Source of the DNA: Roseihalotalea indica
GTDB lineage: Bacteria; Bacteroidota; Bacteroidia; Cytophagales; Cyclobacteriaceae
Direction of reading: 5' to 3'
DNA length: 64,000 nucleotides
Assembly (NCBI RefSeq): GCF_022458895.1
Contig: NZ_JAINFL010000002.1
Coordinates: forward strand, 682,001-746,000
Part shown: one piece after another, positions 44,436-53,412 of the stretch
How the letters are laid out: each line of letters starts with the position of its first letter
How positions within the stretch are numbered: position 1 is the stretch's first letter
Notes under the pieces: generated by a model
Database searches by the model: none
What the model saw: the letters and a program-made list of their open reading frames with translations, nothing else
What the model was told of the DNA's origin: nothing
Translations under genes and position numbers: made by a program

Positions 44436-44771
44436 ATGGCTGATAGCACCATTAAGAAAATAGACGGAACGCATTCTCCTACCGAGGGTGCTGAGAAGTT
44501 TTTGGCCTCCGGAAGTACGCTTTCTATGCGTATGTGGGAAGATGAACAACCCAATGACAACAAGCCAGAAGTGAGCCGCCCGTACGAAACCGTGGGATAC
44601 GTCATCAAAGGAAAGGCAGAACTGCACTCCGAAGGACAGGTGGTGACTCTGCAACCGGGAGATTCGTATCTGGTACCCAAAGATGCCAAGCATACGTACA
44701 AAATTCTGGAACCGTTTACCGCCGTTGAGGCTACCTCGCCCCCCGCTCAGGTACACGGAAGGGATAATTAG
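44436..44771 (+). CDS. Cupin-domain protein
   Basis: A 111 aa single cupin. The conserved core is visible: YVIKGKAELHSEGQ (cupin motif 1, lacking the usual His pair), VVTLQPGDSYLVPKDAKHTYK (motif 2 with PGD and the final His; quoted span is approximate). With one His left the metal site is incomplete, so it may bind a ligand rather than catalyse. Cytoplasmic. A terminator follows directly. Confidence 0.88.
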   Translation: MADSTIKKIDGTHSPTEGAEKFLASGSTLSMRMWEDEQPNDNKPEVSRPYETVGYVIKGKAELHSEGQVVTLQPGDSYLVPKDAKHTYKILEPFTAVEATSPPAQVHGRDN

Positions 44772-44795
44772 TAAATCTTACGATCATACACCAAG

Positions 44796-44822
44796 CCGGA
44801 CCTCAAATGTCCGGTTTTTTTA
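44796..44822 (+). terminator. Rho-independent terminator after cupin gene
   Basis: CCGGAC (44796-44801) pairs with GTCCGG (44809-44814) across a 7-base loop and is followed by eight T. It starts 24 bases after the stop codon. Confidence 0.85.
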
Positions 44823-44891
44823 TGCTTGTTAGTCTGGCATTATAGCATATACTAAAAGCCAGGGAAAACATGTACAATCTTCGGCCTTACT

Positions 44892-44899
44892 GTATATTT
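44892..44899 (+). promoter_or_regulatory. Promoter -7 box TATATTTG ahead of S9 peptidase
   Basis: An exact TAnnTTTG match 43 bases upstream of the ATG at 44942. Its position supports that start over the in-frame ATG at 44870, which would lie upstream of the transcript. Confidence 0.5.
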
Positions 44900-44941
44900 G
44901 TAAATTATTTATGTGATCAATCACCCCACAACCCTCCGACC

Positions 44942-47122
44942 ATGCTCATAAACCTTACAAAAACAGTATGCCTTACAGCGAGCATCGGCTGGTTGTTGGC
45001 CTGTGATTCCAATCCCGATACTATGTCAGATAAATTGCCCGAAGCTCCGGTTGCTCAGAAAAAAGATTCCGTACTTTCTATCCACGGTGATACCCGCGTA
45101 GACCCCTACTTCTGGATGCGCCTTACCGACGAACAAAAGCGGGCTACCAAGCCCGACGAACAGACCCAGCAAGTGGTTCAGTACCTGGAGGATGAGAATG
45201 CTTATACTAAAGTGGCTATGAAGGATACCGAAGAACTTCAAGAGCAACTTTATGATGAGATCGTAGGTCGTATCAGCCAGACAGACGAATCAGTGCCCTA
45301 CTTTAAAAATGGCTACTGGTACTACACCCGCTACGAAGAAGGGCAGGAATACCCGATCTACGCTCGAAAAAAAGAAAGCCTGGATGCTGATGAAGAAATT
45401 CTGCTGAATGTAAATGAACTGGCCGAAGGTTTCGATTATTATAATGCAGTTGGCTTAAAAGTAAGCCCGGACAATAAATTGCTGGCCTTTGCTGAAGATA
45501 CCCTGAGCCGGAGGGTCTACACCATCCGGTTCAAAAACCTGGAAACCGGCGAGATGCTGCCCGATCAGATTGAAAACACCCAGGGTGATGGCGCCTGGGC
45601 GAAAGATAACCAATCGTATTTTTATACCACTAAGGATGAAGTAACGCTGCTCTCCAACAAAATCTGGCGGCACCAGCTAGGTGAGGAGGTAAGCGATGAT
45701 GATCTGAAATATGAGGAGAAAAATCCTGCTTTCTACATCGGAGTAGCAAGTTCTACCTCTGGTGAATATATCATTATCTGGCATCAGAGTACCCTGGCTA
45801 ACGATTATCATTTATTAAAGGCTGATCAGCCCGATAGCGATTTTCAGGAGTTTACCCCTCGAGAAACCAAGCATCGCTACGACATAGAACATGTGGACGA
45901 CAAGTTTTATATCCGCACCGATTGGGATGCGCCGAACTACCGACTTATGGAAACCTCGGTGAATGCTACCGGCAAACAAGCCTGGAAAGAGGTGATTCCG
46001 CATCGCAAAGATGTGTTACTGGATGATATGGATGTTTTTCAGCGATATCTGGTACTTACCGAAAAATCCAATGCTTTACCGAAACTACGGGTGATGGACC
46101 GGCAATCAAATGAAGAGTACTATATTCAGTTTGACGAACCGGCTTATGTTCTTTCTTCGGCGACCAACCCAGAGCAGGACACAGAAATTCTGCGCTATGG
46201 CTATGCTTCGCTTACTACTCCTACCTCCATCTACGATTACAACATGCGCACGCGCGAGCAGGACCTAAAGAAACGGCAGGAGGTAGTCGGCGGGCATAAT
46301 CCGGATGAGTATGTGACCGAACGAATCTTTGCCGCCTCCCGGGACGGTAAGCAGATTCCCATTTCACTGGTATACAAAAAGGGCATGCGCAAGGGGAATG
46401 ACACTCCTTTATTGCTGTATGCCTATGGTTCCTACGGTTTTTCTGTTGACCCCGGCTTTAGCAGTGCCCGTCTGAGCCTGCTGGATCGCGGATTTATCTG
46501 GGCTATTGCCCACATACGAGGCGGACAGGACCTGGGGCGCGAATGGTACGAAGACGGTAAGATGTTTAACAAGAAAAATACCTTCACCGATTACATCGAT
46601 TGCGCCGATCACCTCATGGCTGAAGGTTACACTTCTAAAGAGCATCTGTATGGGCTGGGCGGTAGCGCCGGTGGCCTGTTGATGGGTGCCGTTGCTAATA
46701 TGGCACCGGATCGTTTCAACGGTCTTATTGCCGCCGTACCATTCGTAGATGTGGTATCCACCATGCTGGACGAGTCCATTCCACTCACTACTAACGAGTT
46801 TGACGAGTGGGGCAATCCCAAAAACCTGGAATCCTACGAATACATGCTGTCCTACTCGCCTTACGACAATGTAAAGGAGCAAGCTTATCCAAATATGCTA
46901 GTCACCACCGGCCTGTTTGATTCTCAGGTACAGTATTGGGAACCCGCCAAATGGGTGGCGAAACTACGGGATAAGAAAACGGATGATAACCTGCTGCTTC
47001 TGGAAACCAATATGGATGCCGGCCACGGTGGTGCATCAGGTCGCTTTCAGCAATATAAAGAAACTGCCTTGGAGTACGCTTTTATGTTAAAGTTGGAGGA
47101 AGAGCAGGAACAACCTAACTAG
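44942..47122 (+). CDS. S9-family peptidase (prolyl oligopeptidase / oligopeptidase B type), lipoprotein
   Basis: A 726 aa serine peptidase. From the ATG at 44942 it begins with a lipoprotein signal (SIGWLLAC, Cys21), whereas the longer frame from 44870 hides this signal, so I reject it. A seven-bladed propeller domain (about 75-440) precedes the alpha/beta-hydrolase domain. The nucleophile Ser is in LGGSAGGLLMG (about 574), with Asp in GLFDSQVQYWEP (about 659) and His in DAGHGGASGRF (about 694). The enzyme cuts short peptides after Pro or basic residues. Its membrane anchoring suggests use in peptide scavenging. Confidence 0.92.
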   Translation: MLINLTKTVCLTASIGWLLACDSNPDTMSDKLPEAPVAQKKDSVLSIHGDTRVDPYFWMRLTDEQKRATKPDEQTQQVVQYLEDENAYTKVAMKDTEELQEQLYDEIVGRISQTDESVPYFKNGYWYYTRYEEGQEYPIYARKKESLDADEEILLNVNELAEGFDYYNAVGLKVSPDNKLLAFAEDTLSRRVYTIRFKNLETGEMLPDQIENTQGDGAWAKDNQSYFYTTKDEVTLLSNKIWRHQLGEEVSDDDLKYEEKNPAFYIGVASSTSGEYIIIWHQSTLANDYHLLKADQPDSDFQEFTPRETKHRYDIEHVDDKFYIRTDWDAPNYRLMETSVNATGKQAWKEVIPHRKDVLLDDMDVFQRYLVLTEKSNALPKLRVMDRQSNEEYYIQFDEPAYVLSSATNPEQDTEILRYGYASLTTPTSIYDYNMRTREQDLKKRQEVVGGHNPDEYVTERIFAASRDGKQIPISLVYKKGMRKGNDTPLLLYAYGSYGFSVDPGFSSARLSLLDRGFIWAIAHIRGGQDLGREWYEDGKMFNKKNTFTDYIDCADHLMAEGYTSKEHLYGLGGSAGGLLMGAVANMAPDRFNGLIAAVPFVDVVSTMLDESIPLTTNEFDEWGNPKNLESYEYMLSYSPYDNVKEQAYPNMLVTTGLFDSQVQYWEPAKWVAKLRDKKTDDNLLLLETNMDAGHGGASGRFQQYKETALEYAFMLKLEEEQEQPN

Positions 47123-47124
47123 AA

Positions 47125-48177
47125 TTATTTCTGCTTGATGGCTAATTGTCCGCAGGCGGCATCAATGTCTTTGCCCCGGCTGCGGCGTACATTCACGGTC
47201 ACTCCTTTGTTTTCTAAGAAGCGGGCAAACTGGTCCAAACGGTCTTCTTCGGTATTTTTAAAGTCAGCTTCTTTAATGGGATTGTACTCAATCAGGTTAA
47301 CCTTACTGGGCACGTACTTGGTGAACTGCCACAGCTCCCGGGCATCATCGAGGGTATCGTTAAAATCGTAGAAGACGATGTACTCAAACGTGATGCGGGA
47401 TTGAGTTTTCTGGTAGAAATACTGCAAAGCCTCTTTCAGCACCTCCAGCGTATTGGTTTCGTTGATCGCCATAATCTGATTGCGCTTCTCATCATTGGCG
47501 GCATGCAGCGATAACGCTAGATTAAACTTCACCTGATCGTCGCCCAGTTTCTTAATCATCTTGGCAATCCCGGCGGTAGATACGGTAATGCGTTTGGGCG
47601 ACATGTTCAACCCTTGCGGGGAGGTGATATGCTCAACAGATTTTAGCACATTGGCATAATTCAATAGTGGCTCGCCCATGCCCATGTACACAATATTAGA
47701 CAGCGGCATTTTGTATTGTTCCTCAGCCTGCCGGTTGATCAGCACCACCTGATCGTAGATTTCTGCGGCATCCAGATTACGCTTACGGTCCATGTAGCCG
47801 GTGGCGCAGAACTTACAGGCCAGTGAACAGCCAACCTGGGACGAAACACAGGCCGTCATGCGCGACTTGGTAGGAATCAGCACTCCCTCTACCAGATGTT
47901 GATCATGCAGGCGAAACATGGATTTGATGGTCCGGTCGCTACTCACCTGCTGCTCGTGGACTTGCACCGCGTTGATGGTGAAGTTGGCTTCCAGCAGTTC
48001 GCGGGTTTGCTTGGAGAGGTTGGTCATCTCGGCAAAGTTGGTGGCCGATTTCTTCCATAGCCATTCTTCTACCTGCTTCACCCGAAAGGGTTTCTCACCG
48101 GCTTCCAACAAGAATGCTCGTACATCTTCCGGCTTGGTTTTGCGAATATCTTTTTTTGCTGCTGTTACTGTCGTCAT
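47125..48177 (-). CDS. rlmN: 23S rRNA (adenine-2503-C2)-methyltransferase / tRNA methyltransferase
   Basis: A 350 aa radical-SAM enzyme that methylates A2503 of 23S rRNA and A37 of some tRNAs. The iron-sulfur motif SLACKFCATG (C-x3-C-x2-C together with the preceding CS) and GMGEPLLNY are diagnostic, and the C-terminal catalytic Cys is in AACGQL. I start at the ATG at 48177 rather than the open upstream extension. It is convergent with the S9 peptidase gene, with only two bases between the stops. Confidence 0.95.
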   Translation of the reverse strand: MTTVTAAKKDIRKTKPEDVRAFLLEAGEKPFRVKQVEEWLWKKSATNFAEMTNLSKQTRELLEANFTINAVQVHEQQVSSDRTIKSMFRLHDQHLVEGVLIPTKSRMTACVSSQVGCSLACKFCATGYMDRKRNLDAAEIYDQVVLINRQAEEQYKMPLSNIVYMGMGEPLLNYANVLKSVEHITSPQGLNMSPKRITVSTAGIAKMIKKLGDDQVKFNLALSLHAANDEKRNQIMAINETNTLEVLKEALQYFYQKTQSRITFEYIVFYDFNDTLDDARELWQFTKYVPSKVNLIEYNPIKEADFKNTEEDRLDQFARFLENKGVTVNVRRSRGKDIDAACGQLAIKQK

Positions 48178-48247
48178 GCTGAAAAAAGTCTGTAGTATCA
48201 ACACCGAAGCCTTTCCGAAAAGTTTGGTGCAGTGGGAATATTCTCGC

Positions 48248-48880
48248 TTACTGCTCAACTACCACTGTATCAGGTGGGTAAATCGCTTCCATGGCTTCAT
48301 CAATTGCAGCTATGGTTGTTCTTTCCTGTTCTGCTAACTCATTTACCTGTAGTAATAAAGTATTAATAGTTCTTTTCACATCATCATCTACCGGGGCGTA
48401 GATAATCTCTGTAATAGATTCCAGTGTTTCCTCTATAAAAAATCGCTGTATGTTATAGACTTCAGCCAGGTTCTCAACCACCTCGTAATCGAACTCCGAA
48501 ACAATTCCAGTAGCCATGGCGGCCTGCCATGAGGTATTGCTAGGAAATTTTGGGTAGAATGATTGCTCATCTAACAATAGCCCAAACGCTTTTCCATCAA
48601 AATACCTACGCTGCCCCAGATAGACGCGGAAAGAATCGGTTTCATTAGCAGCGGCTTCCTGCAAACGGGTCAAGGCCCCTCGGTGTATCTGCATGGCAGA
48701 ATCAATAATCTCTCGGTTAACCTTCATTTCCTGCACGATGCGCTCGATAGCAACTTGTTTTTGCTGCTGTGTCTTCTGGTTCTCAGCATAGCGGTTGATA
48801 AACAGGGCAAATAAAACGCTGAATACAATCAGTGCACTTTCTACCAGCAATCGTTTAAATCCTTCTAATCTGATTTTCAT
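48248..48880 (-). CDS. Single-pass membrane protein of unknown function
   Basis: A 210 aa protein with a basic N-terminus, one membrane helix (about 14-31; ALIVFSVLFALFIN) and a long helical, probably periplasmic, domain rich in Glu and Gln. The plan recalls the DUF6090-type small membrane proteins of Bacteroidota, but I am not sure of the family. The start is taken at the ATG at 48880, as the longer frame would overlap the MscS gene. It follows that gene on the same strand by 34 bases and may be co-expressed with it. Confidence 0.65.
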   Translation of the reverse strand: MKIRLEGFKRLLVESALIVFSVLFALFINRYAENQKTQQQKQVAIERIVQEMKVNREIIDSAMQIHRGALTRLQEAAANETDSFRVYLGQRRYFDGKAFGLLLDEQSFYPKFPSNTSWQAAMATGIVSEFDYEVVENLAEVYNIQRFFIEETLESITEIIYAPVDDDVKRTINTLLLQVNELAEQERTTIAAIDEAMEAIYPPDTVVVEQ

Positions 48881-48914
48881 GATGAAACTATCTGATGTTC
48901 CGCTAAGGTAAGCA

Positions 48915-49829
48915 TCATTTTTTACCATCTCCATTCAGAGCCGCGCCCAGGTTGAGCTCCGAGAGTTTGGTGCCTCCTTTGATGCCAAAATCCAGCGTAC
49001 GGATGGGGAACGGAATGGTGATTCCCTGGGCATCGTAGGCTTTTTTAATAGCGATGATGGTTTGGTTGATAATGGTCAGAATGGTAGGCTCGCCCGGGAA
49101 GGTAATCCAGAAGCGCAGGTTAAAATTGATGGAACTGTCTTCAAATCCGTAATAATCAAAGATAATATCTTTATCCAGTCTCACCCCTTCCACTGTTTTC
49201 ACGGCATCCAGCGTTACCTGCATGACCTGCTCCAGATCTTCTCCGTAAGAAACGCCGATTTTCAGATCAATACGTCGCTCACCAGTAATGGAATAATTAA
49301 TAATCTTCTTCTGAATCACGTCTTTATTGGGAATATAGACTTCCTGCCCCTGAAATGTGCGGATGACGGTAAGGCGGAAATCGGTGCGATCCAGTACGCC
49401 GGAAGTACCGTCAATTTCTACCACATCACCCACATTAAAGGGCTTTTTAAATGCCAGAATTACCCCGGCAATAAAGTTGGCGGCAATATCCTGAAAGGCA
49501 AAACCCAGCGCAATACCTACCACTCCTAAGCCAGCAATGAGAGAAGTCACCGCTTTATCTAGCTCCAGAATTTCCAGCACAACAAACATGCCCACGCTCA
49601 GGCACACGTAGTACAGCAGTTGGGTAAGCAACCGTTGAATACCCACATCATTAGTAGCTCGAGCCATAACCCGAGCAAACAGGCGGCGGGCCAATCGAGC
49701 CAGGTTTAGAAAGACAACAAAAGCAAAAATAGCCAGCACCAGATTGGGCAACATGGCGGTAATTCTCTCCAGCCAGGCTTCCAGTTTCTCCATAATCGTA
49801 GCCAGCGCATCATTCACATTAAATTCCAT
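48915..49829 (-). CDS. Small-conductance mechanosensitive channel, MscS family
   Basis: A 304 aa channel protein. Three N-terminal helices (about 25-45, 65-85, 90-110) end in the pore helix region with LIAGLGVVGIALGFAFQD, then IAANFIAGVI. The beta domain (FNVGDVVEIDGTSGVLDRT, VYIPNKDVIQ) and the alpha/beta cage follow. Such channels open under membrane tension and release solutes after osmotic downshock. Length is standard for a short MscS. Confidence 0.93.
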   Translation of the reverse strand: MEFNVNDALATIMEKLEAWLERITAMLPNLVLAIFAFVVFLNLARLARRLFARVMARATNDVGIQRLLTQLLYYVCLSVGMFVVLEILELDKAVTSLIAGLGVVGIALGFAFQDIAANFIAGVILAFKKPFNVGDVVEIDGTSGVLDRTDFRLTVIRTFQGQEVYIPNKDVIQKKIINYSITGERRIDLKIGVSYGEDLEQVMQVTLDAVKTVEGVRLDKDIIFDYYGFEDSSINFNLRFWITFPGEPTILTIINQTIIAIKKAYDAQGITIPFPIRTLDFGIKGGTKLSELNLGAALNGDGKK

Positions 49830-49887
49830 AAGTACTAGAGTTGATTGATTAGCCGCGGAAAGTTAGGAAAAAGACAGTACTGAAAAC

Positions 49888-49989
49888 AATTAACAATGAG
49901 CAGAGAACAATGTGCAATTGATCTAAGTCCCTTTTATCGTATTGCTGAATAAAGATAATTGCTCAGTTCTCACGGTTCTTTGTACATTG
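49888..49989. repeat. Imperfect inverted repeat ahead of TRAP transporter operon
   Basis: A left arm around 49889-49923 (contains GAGAACAATGTGCAATTG) and a right arm around 49955-49989 (contains AATTGCTCAGTTCTC) are complementary with a few mismatches. It is built of CAATGAGCA-like words and resembles low-complexity intergenic repeats elsewhere in the window. The promoter boxes of the TRAP genes overlap its right arm. Confidence 0.4.
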
Positions 49990-50007
49990 AAATAAATGCT
50001 ATCTTTG
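49979..50007 (+). promoter_or_regulatory. Promoter of TRAP transporter genes
   Basis: TTTG (49979-49982) and TATCTTTG (50000-50007) are 17 bases apart, matching both elements of the Bacteroidota promoter (TTG ... TAnnTTTG). The downstream TTG start codon is at 50035, 27 bases later. It is the best-supported promoter in the window. Confidence 0.65.
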
Positions 50008-50034
50008 AACGGTCGCTAACCAATACAATTACCT

Positions 50035-50568
50035 TTGAAAAAACTACTCACCACTATTAGCCATGCGATCGATCGACTGAATGAGCAGGTTGGGCGCGGA
50101 GTGGCCTGGCTTACCACGGCACTGGTGCTGGTCATCATGTACGATGTAACGGCGCGTTATCTGTTCAACACTTCTTCAGCAGGCATTGTAGAACTGGAAT
50201 GGTATCTTTTTTCTTTCATTTTCCTTCTGGGTGCAGCCTATGCGCTGAAACACGAGCGGCACGTGCGGGTAGATGTTTTCTACCAAAACTTCAGCCCCCG
50301 GCGGCAGGCCTGGATTAATCTGGTAGGTTCTGTGTTCTTCCTGATACCTTTCTGCATTGTGGTGATCGTCACTTCCCTGAAATTTACGGGTAACTCCTGG
50401 GCCATTCAGGAAGGTTCACCCGACCCCGGCGGCTTACCGGCTCGGTACATTGTGAAAGCGGCTATTCCCATTGGCTTTATTTTACTGCTACTTCAAGCTA
50501 TTTCTTTACTAATACATTCACTACTTACTCTGCTGGAACCTTCCGAAACTCGTCCTGAACATGATTGA
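50035..50568 (+). CDS. TRAP transporter small permease (DctQ type)
   Basis: A 177 aa membrane protein with four helices (about 20-40, 53-72, 95-118, 140-165). It has the DctQ-type segments YDVTARYLFNTSSAGIVELEW and LKHERHVRVDVFY. It pairs with the large permease and an extracytoplasmic binding protein for sodium- or proton-driven uptake of organic acids. The start is TTG at 50035. It overlaps the large-permease gene by 8 bases. Confidence 0.92.
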   Translation: MKKLLTTISHAIDRLNEQVGRGVAWLTTALVLVIMYDVTARYLFNTSSAGIVELEWYLFSFIFLLGAAYALKHERHVRVDVFYQNFSPRRQAWINLVGSVFFLIPFCIVVIVTSLKFTGNSWAIQEGSPDPGGLPARYIVKAAIPIGFILLLLQAISLLIHSLLTLLEPSETRPEHD

Positions 50569-51874
50569 TGCGCTGCCGATAATTCTTTTTGTTCTCATCT
50601 TTATTCTTATTCTTTTTGGCTTTCCGGTGGCATTCACGCTAGGCGGAGTCTCCGTGCTGTTCGGCCTATTGGTCTTTGATGTGGATTTCTTTTACCTGCT
50701 GGCCCTACGGGTATATGGCACCATGAATAACTACGTGCTCATTGCTGTGCCACTCTTTATTTATATGGGAATCATGCTGGAGAAGTCGGGGCTGGCGGAG
50801 AGTCTCCTGGAGACTATGGCGTTGCTGTTTGGGAAATTCAAGGGTGGGTTAGCCATTGCCGTAGTGGTTGTAGGGGCTATGCTGGCGGCTTCTACCGGTA
50901 TTGTTGGAGCTACGGTCGTCACGATGGGGCTAATCAGTCTACCGACCATGCTTAAGCGCGGATATAGCCCGGAACTGGCTACCGGCACTATTGCTTCCTC
51001 GGGTACGCTGGGGCAGATTATCCCGCCTTCGGTAGTACTGGTATTGCTGGGCTCGGTGCTCAATGTCTCGGTAGGCGACCTGTTTACTGCCGCCCTGATT
51101 CCGGGGTTAGCGTTGGTGGGTTGTTATTTGCTGTATGTCATCGGAATGGCCTATCTAAGACCACAACAGGCGCCGCCTATGCCCGCTGAGGAAATAGCCC
51201 GCTTTCGGGAAGGAAATATGGTTGCACAGGTGCTTAAAGCTTTTGTATTGCCATTTTTGCTAATTGCGGCGGTGCTAGGGTCTATCTTTGCGGGTATTGC
51301 CTCACCTACGGAGGCCGCTGCAGTAGGAGCTTTCGGTGCTTCCGTACTCACCATTTTGCAAGGGAAACTCACTCTTCAGGTGCTTAAGGAAGTGATGCGC
51401 GAAACTACTCACCTTACCTGTATGGTATTTATCATTCTGGTAGGAGCTGCCGCTTTTGCTTTGGTTTTCCGAGGACTGGAGGGCGATCGCTACCTGGTTC
51501 GGCTGATTGAGAGCGCTAACCTTTCACCCATGGTCTTTCTGGCTATTGTCATGATTGTGGTTTTCATCGCCGGGTTCTTCATCGATTTTATTGAGATCAT
51601 CTTCATTATTGTACCAGTAGTTGCTCCGATCTTCAGCCGGATGGGCACTGACCTGATCTGGATCGGTATCTTGCTGGCACTCAATTTACAGACATCTTTC
51701 CTTTCGCCGCCTTTTGGCTTCTCCTTATTCTATCTTAAGGGAGTCGCTCCCCCGGAAATCACCACCGGGCACCTGTACCGGGGTATAATTCCTTTTATTG
51801 TTATTCAGCTTATTTTCCTCGCGCTGGTTATTGCCTTTCCGGGCATCGTCACAATATTACTTGATGACAAATGA
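50561..51874 (+). CDS. TRAP transporter large permease (DctM type)
   Basis: A 437 aa membrane subunit with about 12 helices. Typical motifs: VAVPLFIYMGIMLEKSGL-like segment near residue 60, ASTGIVGATVVTMGLISLP (about 111-129), GTLGQIIPPSV (about 148) and SPTEAAAVGAFGA (about 248). It forms the ion-coupled translocation channel. It is co-transcribed with the small permease; the binding protein is encoded separately at 54851-55975 on the other strand. Confidence 0.95.
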   Translation: MIDALPIILFVLIFILILFGFPVAFTLGGVSVLFGLLVFDVDFFYLLALRVYGTMNNYVLIAVPLFIYMGIMLEKSGLAESLLETMALLFGKFKGGLAIAVVVVGAMLAASTGIVGATVVTMGLISLPTMLKRGYSPELATGTIASSGTLGQIIPPSVVLVLLGSVLNVSVGDLFTAALIPGLALVGCYLLYVIGMAYLRPQQAPPMPAEEIARFREGNMVAQVLKAFVLPFLLIAAVLGSIFAGIASPTEAAAVGAFGASVLTILQGKLTLQVLKEVMRETTHLTCMVFIILVGAAAFALVFRGLEGDRYLVRLIESANLSPMVFLAIVMIVVFIAGFFIDFIEIIFIIVPVVAPIFSRMGTDLIWIGILLALNLQTSFLSPPFGFSLFYLKGVAPPEITTGHLYRGIIPFIVIQLIFLALVIAFPGIVTILLDDK

Positions 51875-51934
51875 TTGATGATGAGTGGTTAACAAGGATG
51901 CATGATTAGTCATCAGTCATTCCTCATTAATCAT
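51871..51934. repeat. Palindromic intergenic repeat, same family as 8718-8798
   Basis: AATGATTGATGATGAG (from about 51870) is imperfectly complementary to CTCATTAATCATT (to about 51934), with AGTCATCAGTCATTC between them, the same words as in the repeats near 8.7 and 11.5 kb. It starts in the last codons of the large TRAP permease gene. Confidence 0.5.
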
Positions 51935-51991
51935 TATTAAAAAAACAGCTAAGCAAAAGTCAGGTTATGTATACAGATTTTTTACCTACCT

Positions 51992-53356
51992 ATGAGCTTA
52001 CATACCATTCACCGCTGGTTGCAGAAAAGTTATCTGAGAATAATTACGAGCATTGCGTTTATTCCTTCATTACTGGCTTGTGGCTTTTTGCTACTGTCAT
52101 TATGGACATTGTACATTGATGAGTCGTCGCCCGAAAAGTTGATCAGCTACTCGGTTAGTGTGCAAAATATTATTCACCCAGACAGTGCCCGTGCTTTGCT
52201 CAGTGCTATTACCGGTGGGATGATTTCTCTGATGGTGTTCAGCTTCTCAATGGTAATGATTGTCCTAAGCCAGACTGCTTCTAATTATTCGCCTCGAGTG
52301 CTTCCAAACCTGATCGGGCAGCGCTTTCATCAGGTAGTGATGGGAACGTACCTGGGCACGATTCTCTATACAATCATCGTCCTGTCCAGTATTCAATCTA
52401 AGTTGTACGCCTTTGACGTACCTCACTTATCCATTGTGCTGTCTACATTGTTTGGCCTGATTAGTCTGGCCATGTTTGTTGCTTTTGTTCACTCAATCTC
52501 TCAGCACATTCAGATAGGCAGTATCATTCGAAACCTGTATAGCGATACGTTGAAATCGCTGAGCAGCTACCTAAAAAATACTGAATCTATCACGGAAGAT
52601 GAACTTCCGAGCGCGCAAACCTGGGTGTCCATTAACTGTCCTGTATCGGGCTACCTGTTTGGAATGAATAAGAGTGCTTTGAAAAAATTCTGCCAAGAAA
52701 CAGATATCATGGTCTGGATGGCCCTTCCCTGGGGAGTATACGTGCACCGCTGGCAACCACTGCTTCGGGTTAGCCGCCAACTGAGCGAAGAGGAAAAAAA
52801 ACGTCTCGTCAATATTTTTATTTTCGAGAGCGACGAGATACTCTCGCAAAATTATGCGGTTGGATTTAAACAGCTAACCGAAATTGCAGTGAAAGCCCTG
52901 AGTCCGGGTATTAATGATCCCGGAACGGCCATAGAAGCCATTGATCAGTTAGCGACGCTCTTCACCCGGCAGATGGAGGCTCAGGAGGTTCCGGTTATCA
53001 AGGATAATCAGAATCGCTTGCGGTGGATTGGCCGGCCCATTTCATTTGAAGAGCTTTTTACTTGGTGCTGGACCGCCATTAAGGATTATGCTGCGCAAGA
53101 TACAGTTGTACTATACAAACTGATAGAATGGCTGGAAACTATGGTACACAGCGATGCAACGCATCACTACACATCTATCCTGACATCAACCCTATCTGAC
53201 CTTATTGATCACATACAGTTGAATGTGAAAAGTTCGGTTGATCAGCAGAATCTGTATCAGCGTATTCAACAACTATTGCAGCGGTCCTCAAACCGGGCTT
53301 TAAACAAAGCTATACAAGAAAAAATTAGTGAGCAATGGTCTGAGGCTTCGGTATAG
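51992..53356 (+). CDS. DUF2254 family membrane protein
   Basis: A 454 aa protein with four N-terminal helices (about 18-45, 68-95, 110-130, 145-165), including GMISLMVFSFSMVMIVLSQ and NYSPRVLPNLI, diagnostic of DUF2254. A cytoplasmic C-terminal part contains SPGINDPGTAIEAIDQL. The function is not established. It stands alone between the TRAP genes and the deacetylase. Confidence 0.9.
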   Translation: MSLHTIHRWLQKSYLRIITSIAFIPSLLACGFLLLSLWTLYIDESSPEKLISYSVSVQNIIHPDSARALLSAITGGMISLMVFSFSMVMIVLSQTASNYSPRVLPNLIGQRFHQVVMGTYLGTILYTIIVLSSIQSKLYAFDVPHLSIVLSTLFGLISLAMFVAFVHSISQHIQIGSIIRNLYSDTLKSLSSYLKNTESITEDELPSAQTWVSINCPVSGYLFGMNKSALKKFCQETDIMVWMALPWGVYVHRWQPLLRVSRQLSEEEKKRLVNIFIFESDEILSQNYAVGFKQLTEIAVKALSPGINDPGTAIEAIDQLATLFTRQMEAQEVPVIKDNQNRLRWIGRPISFEELFTWCWTAIKDYAAQDTVVLYKLIEWLETMVHSDATHHYTSILTSTLSDLIDHIQLNVKSSVDQQNLYQRIQQLLQRSSNRALNKAIQEKISEQWSEASV

Positions 53357-53412
53357 CACTTGCTCTTTTCACGGCTTTTTTGCAATTTATAAGGCCGTAC
53401 AACCCCTAACCA

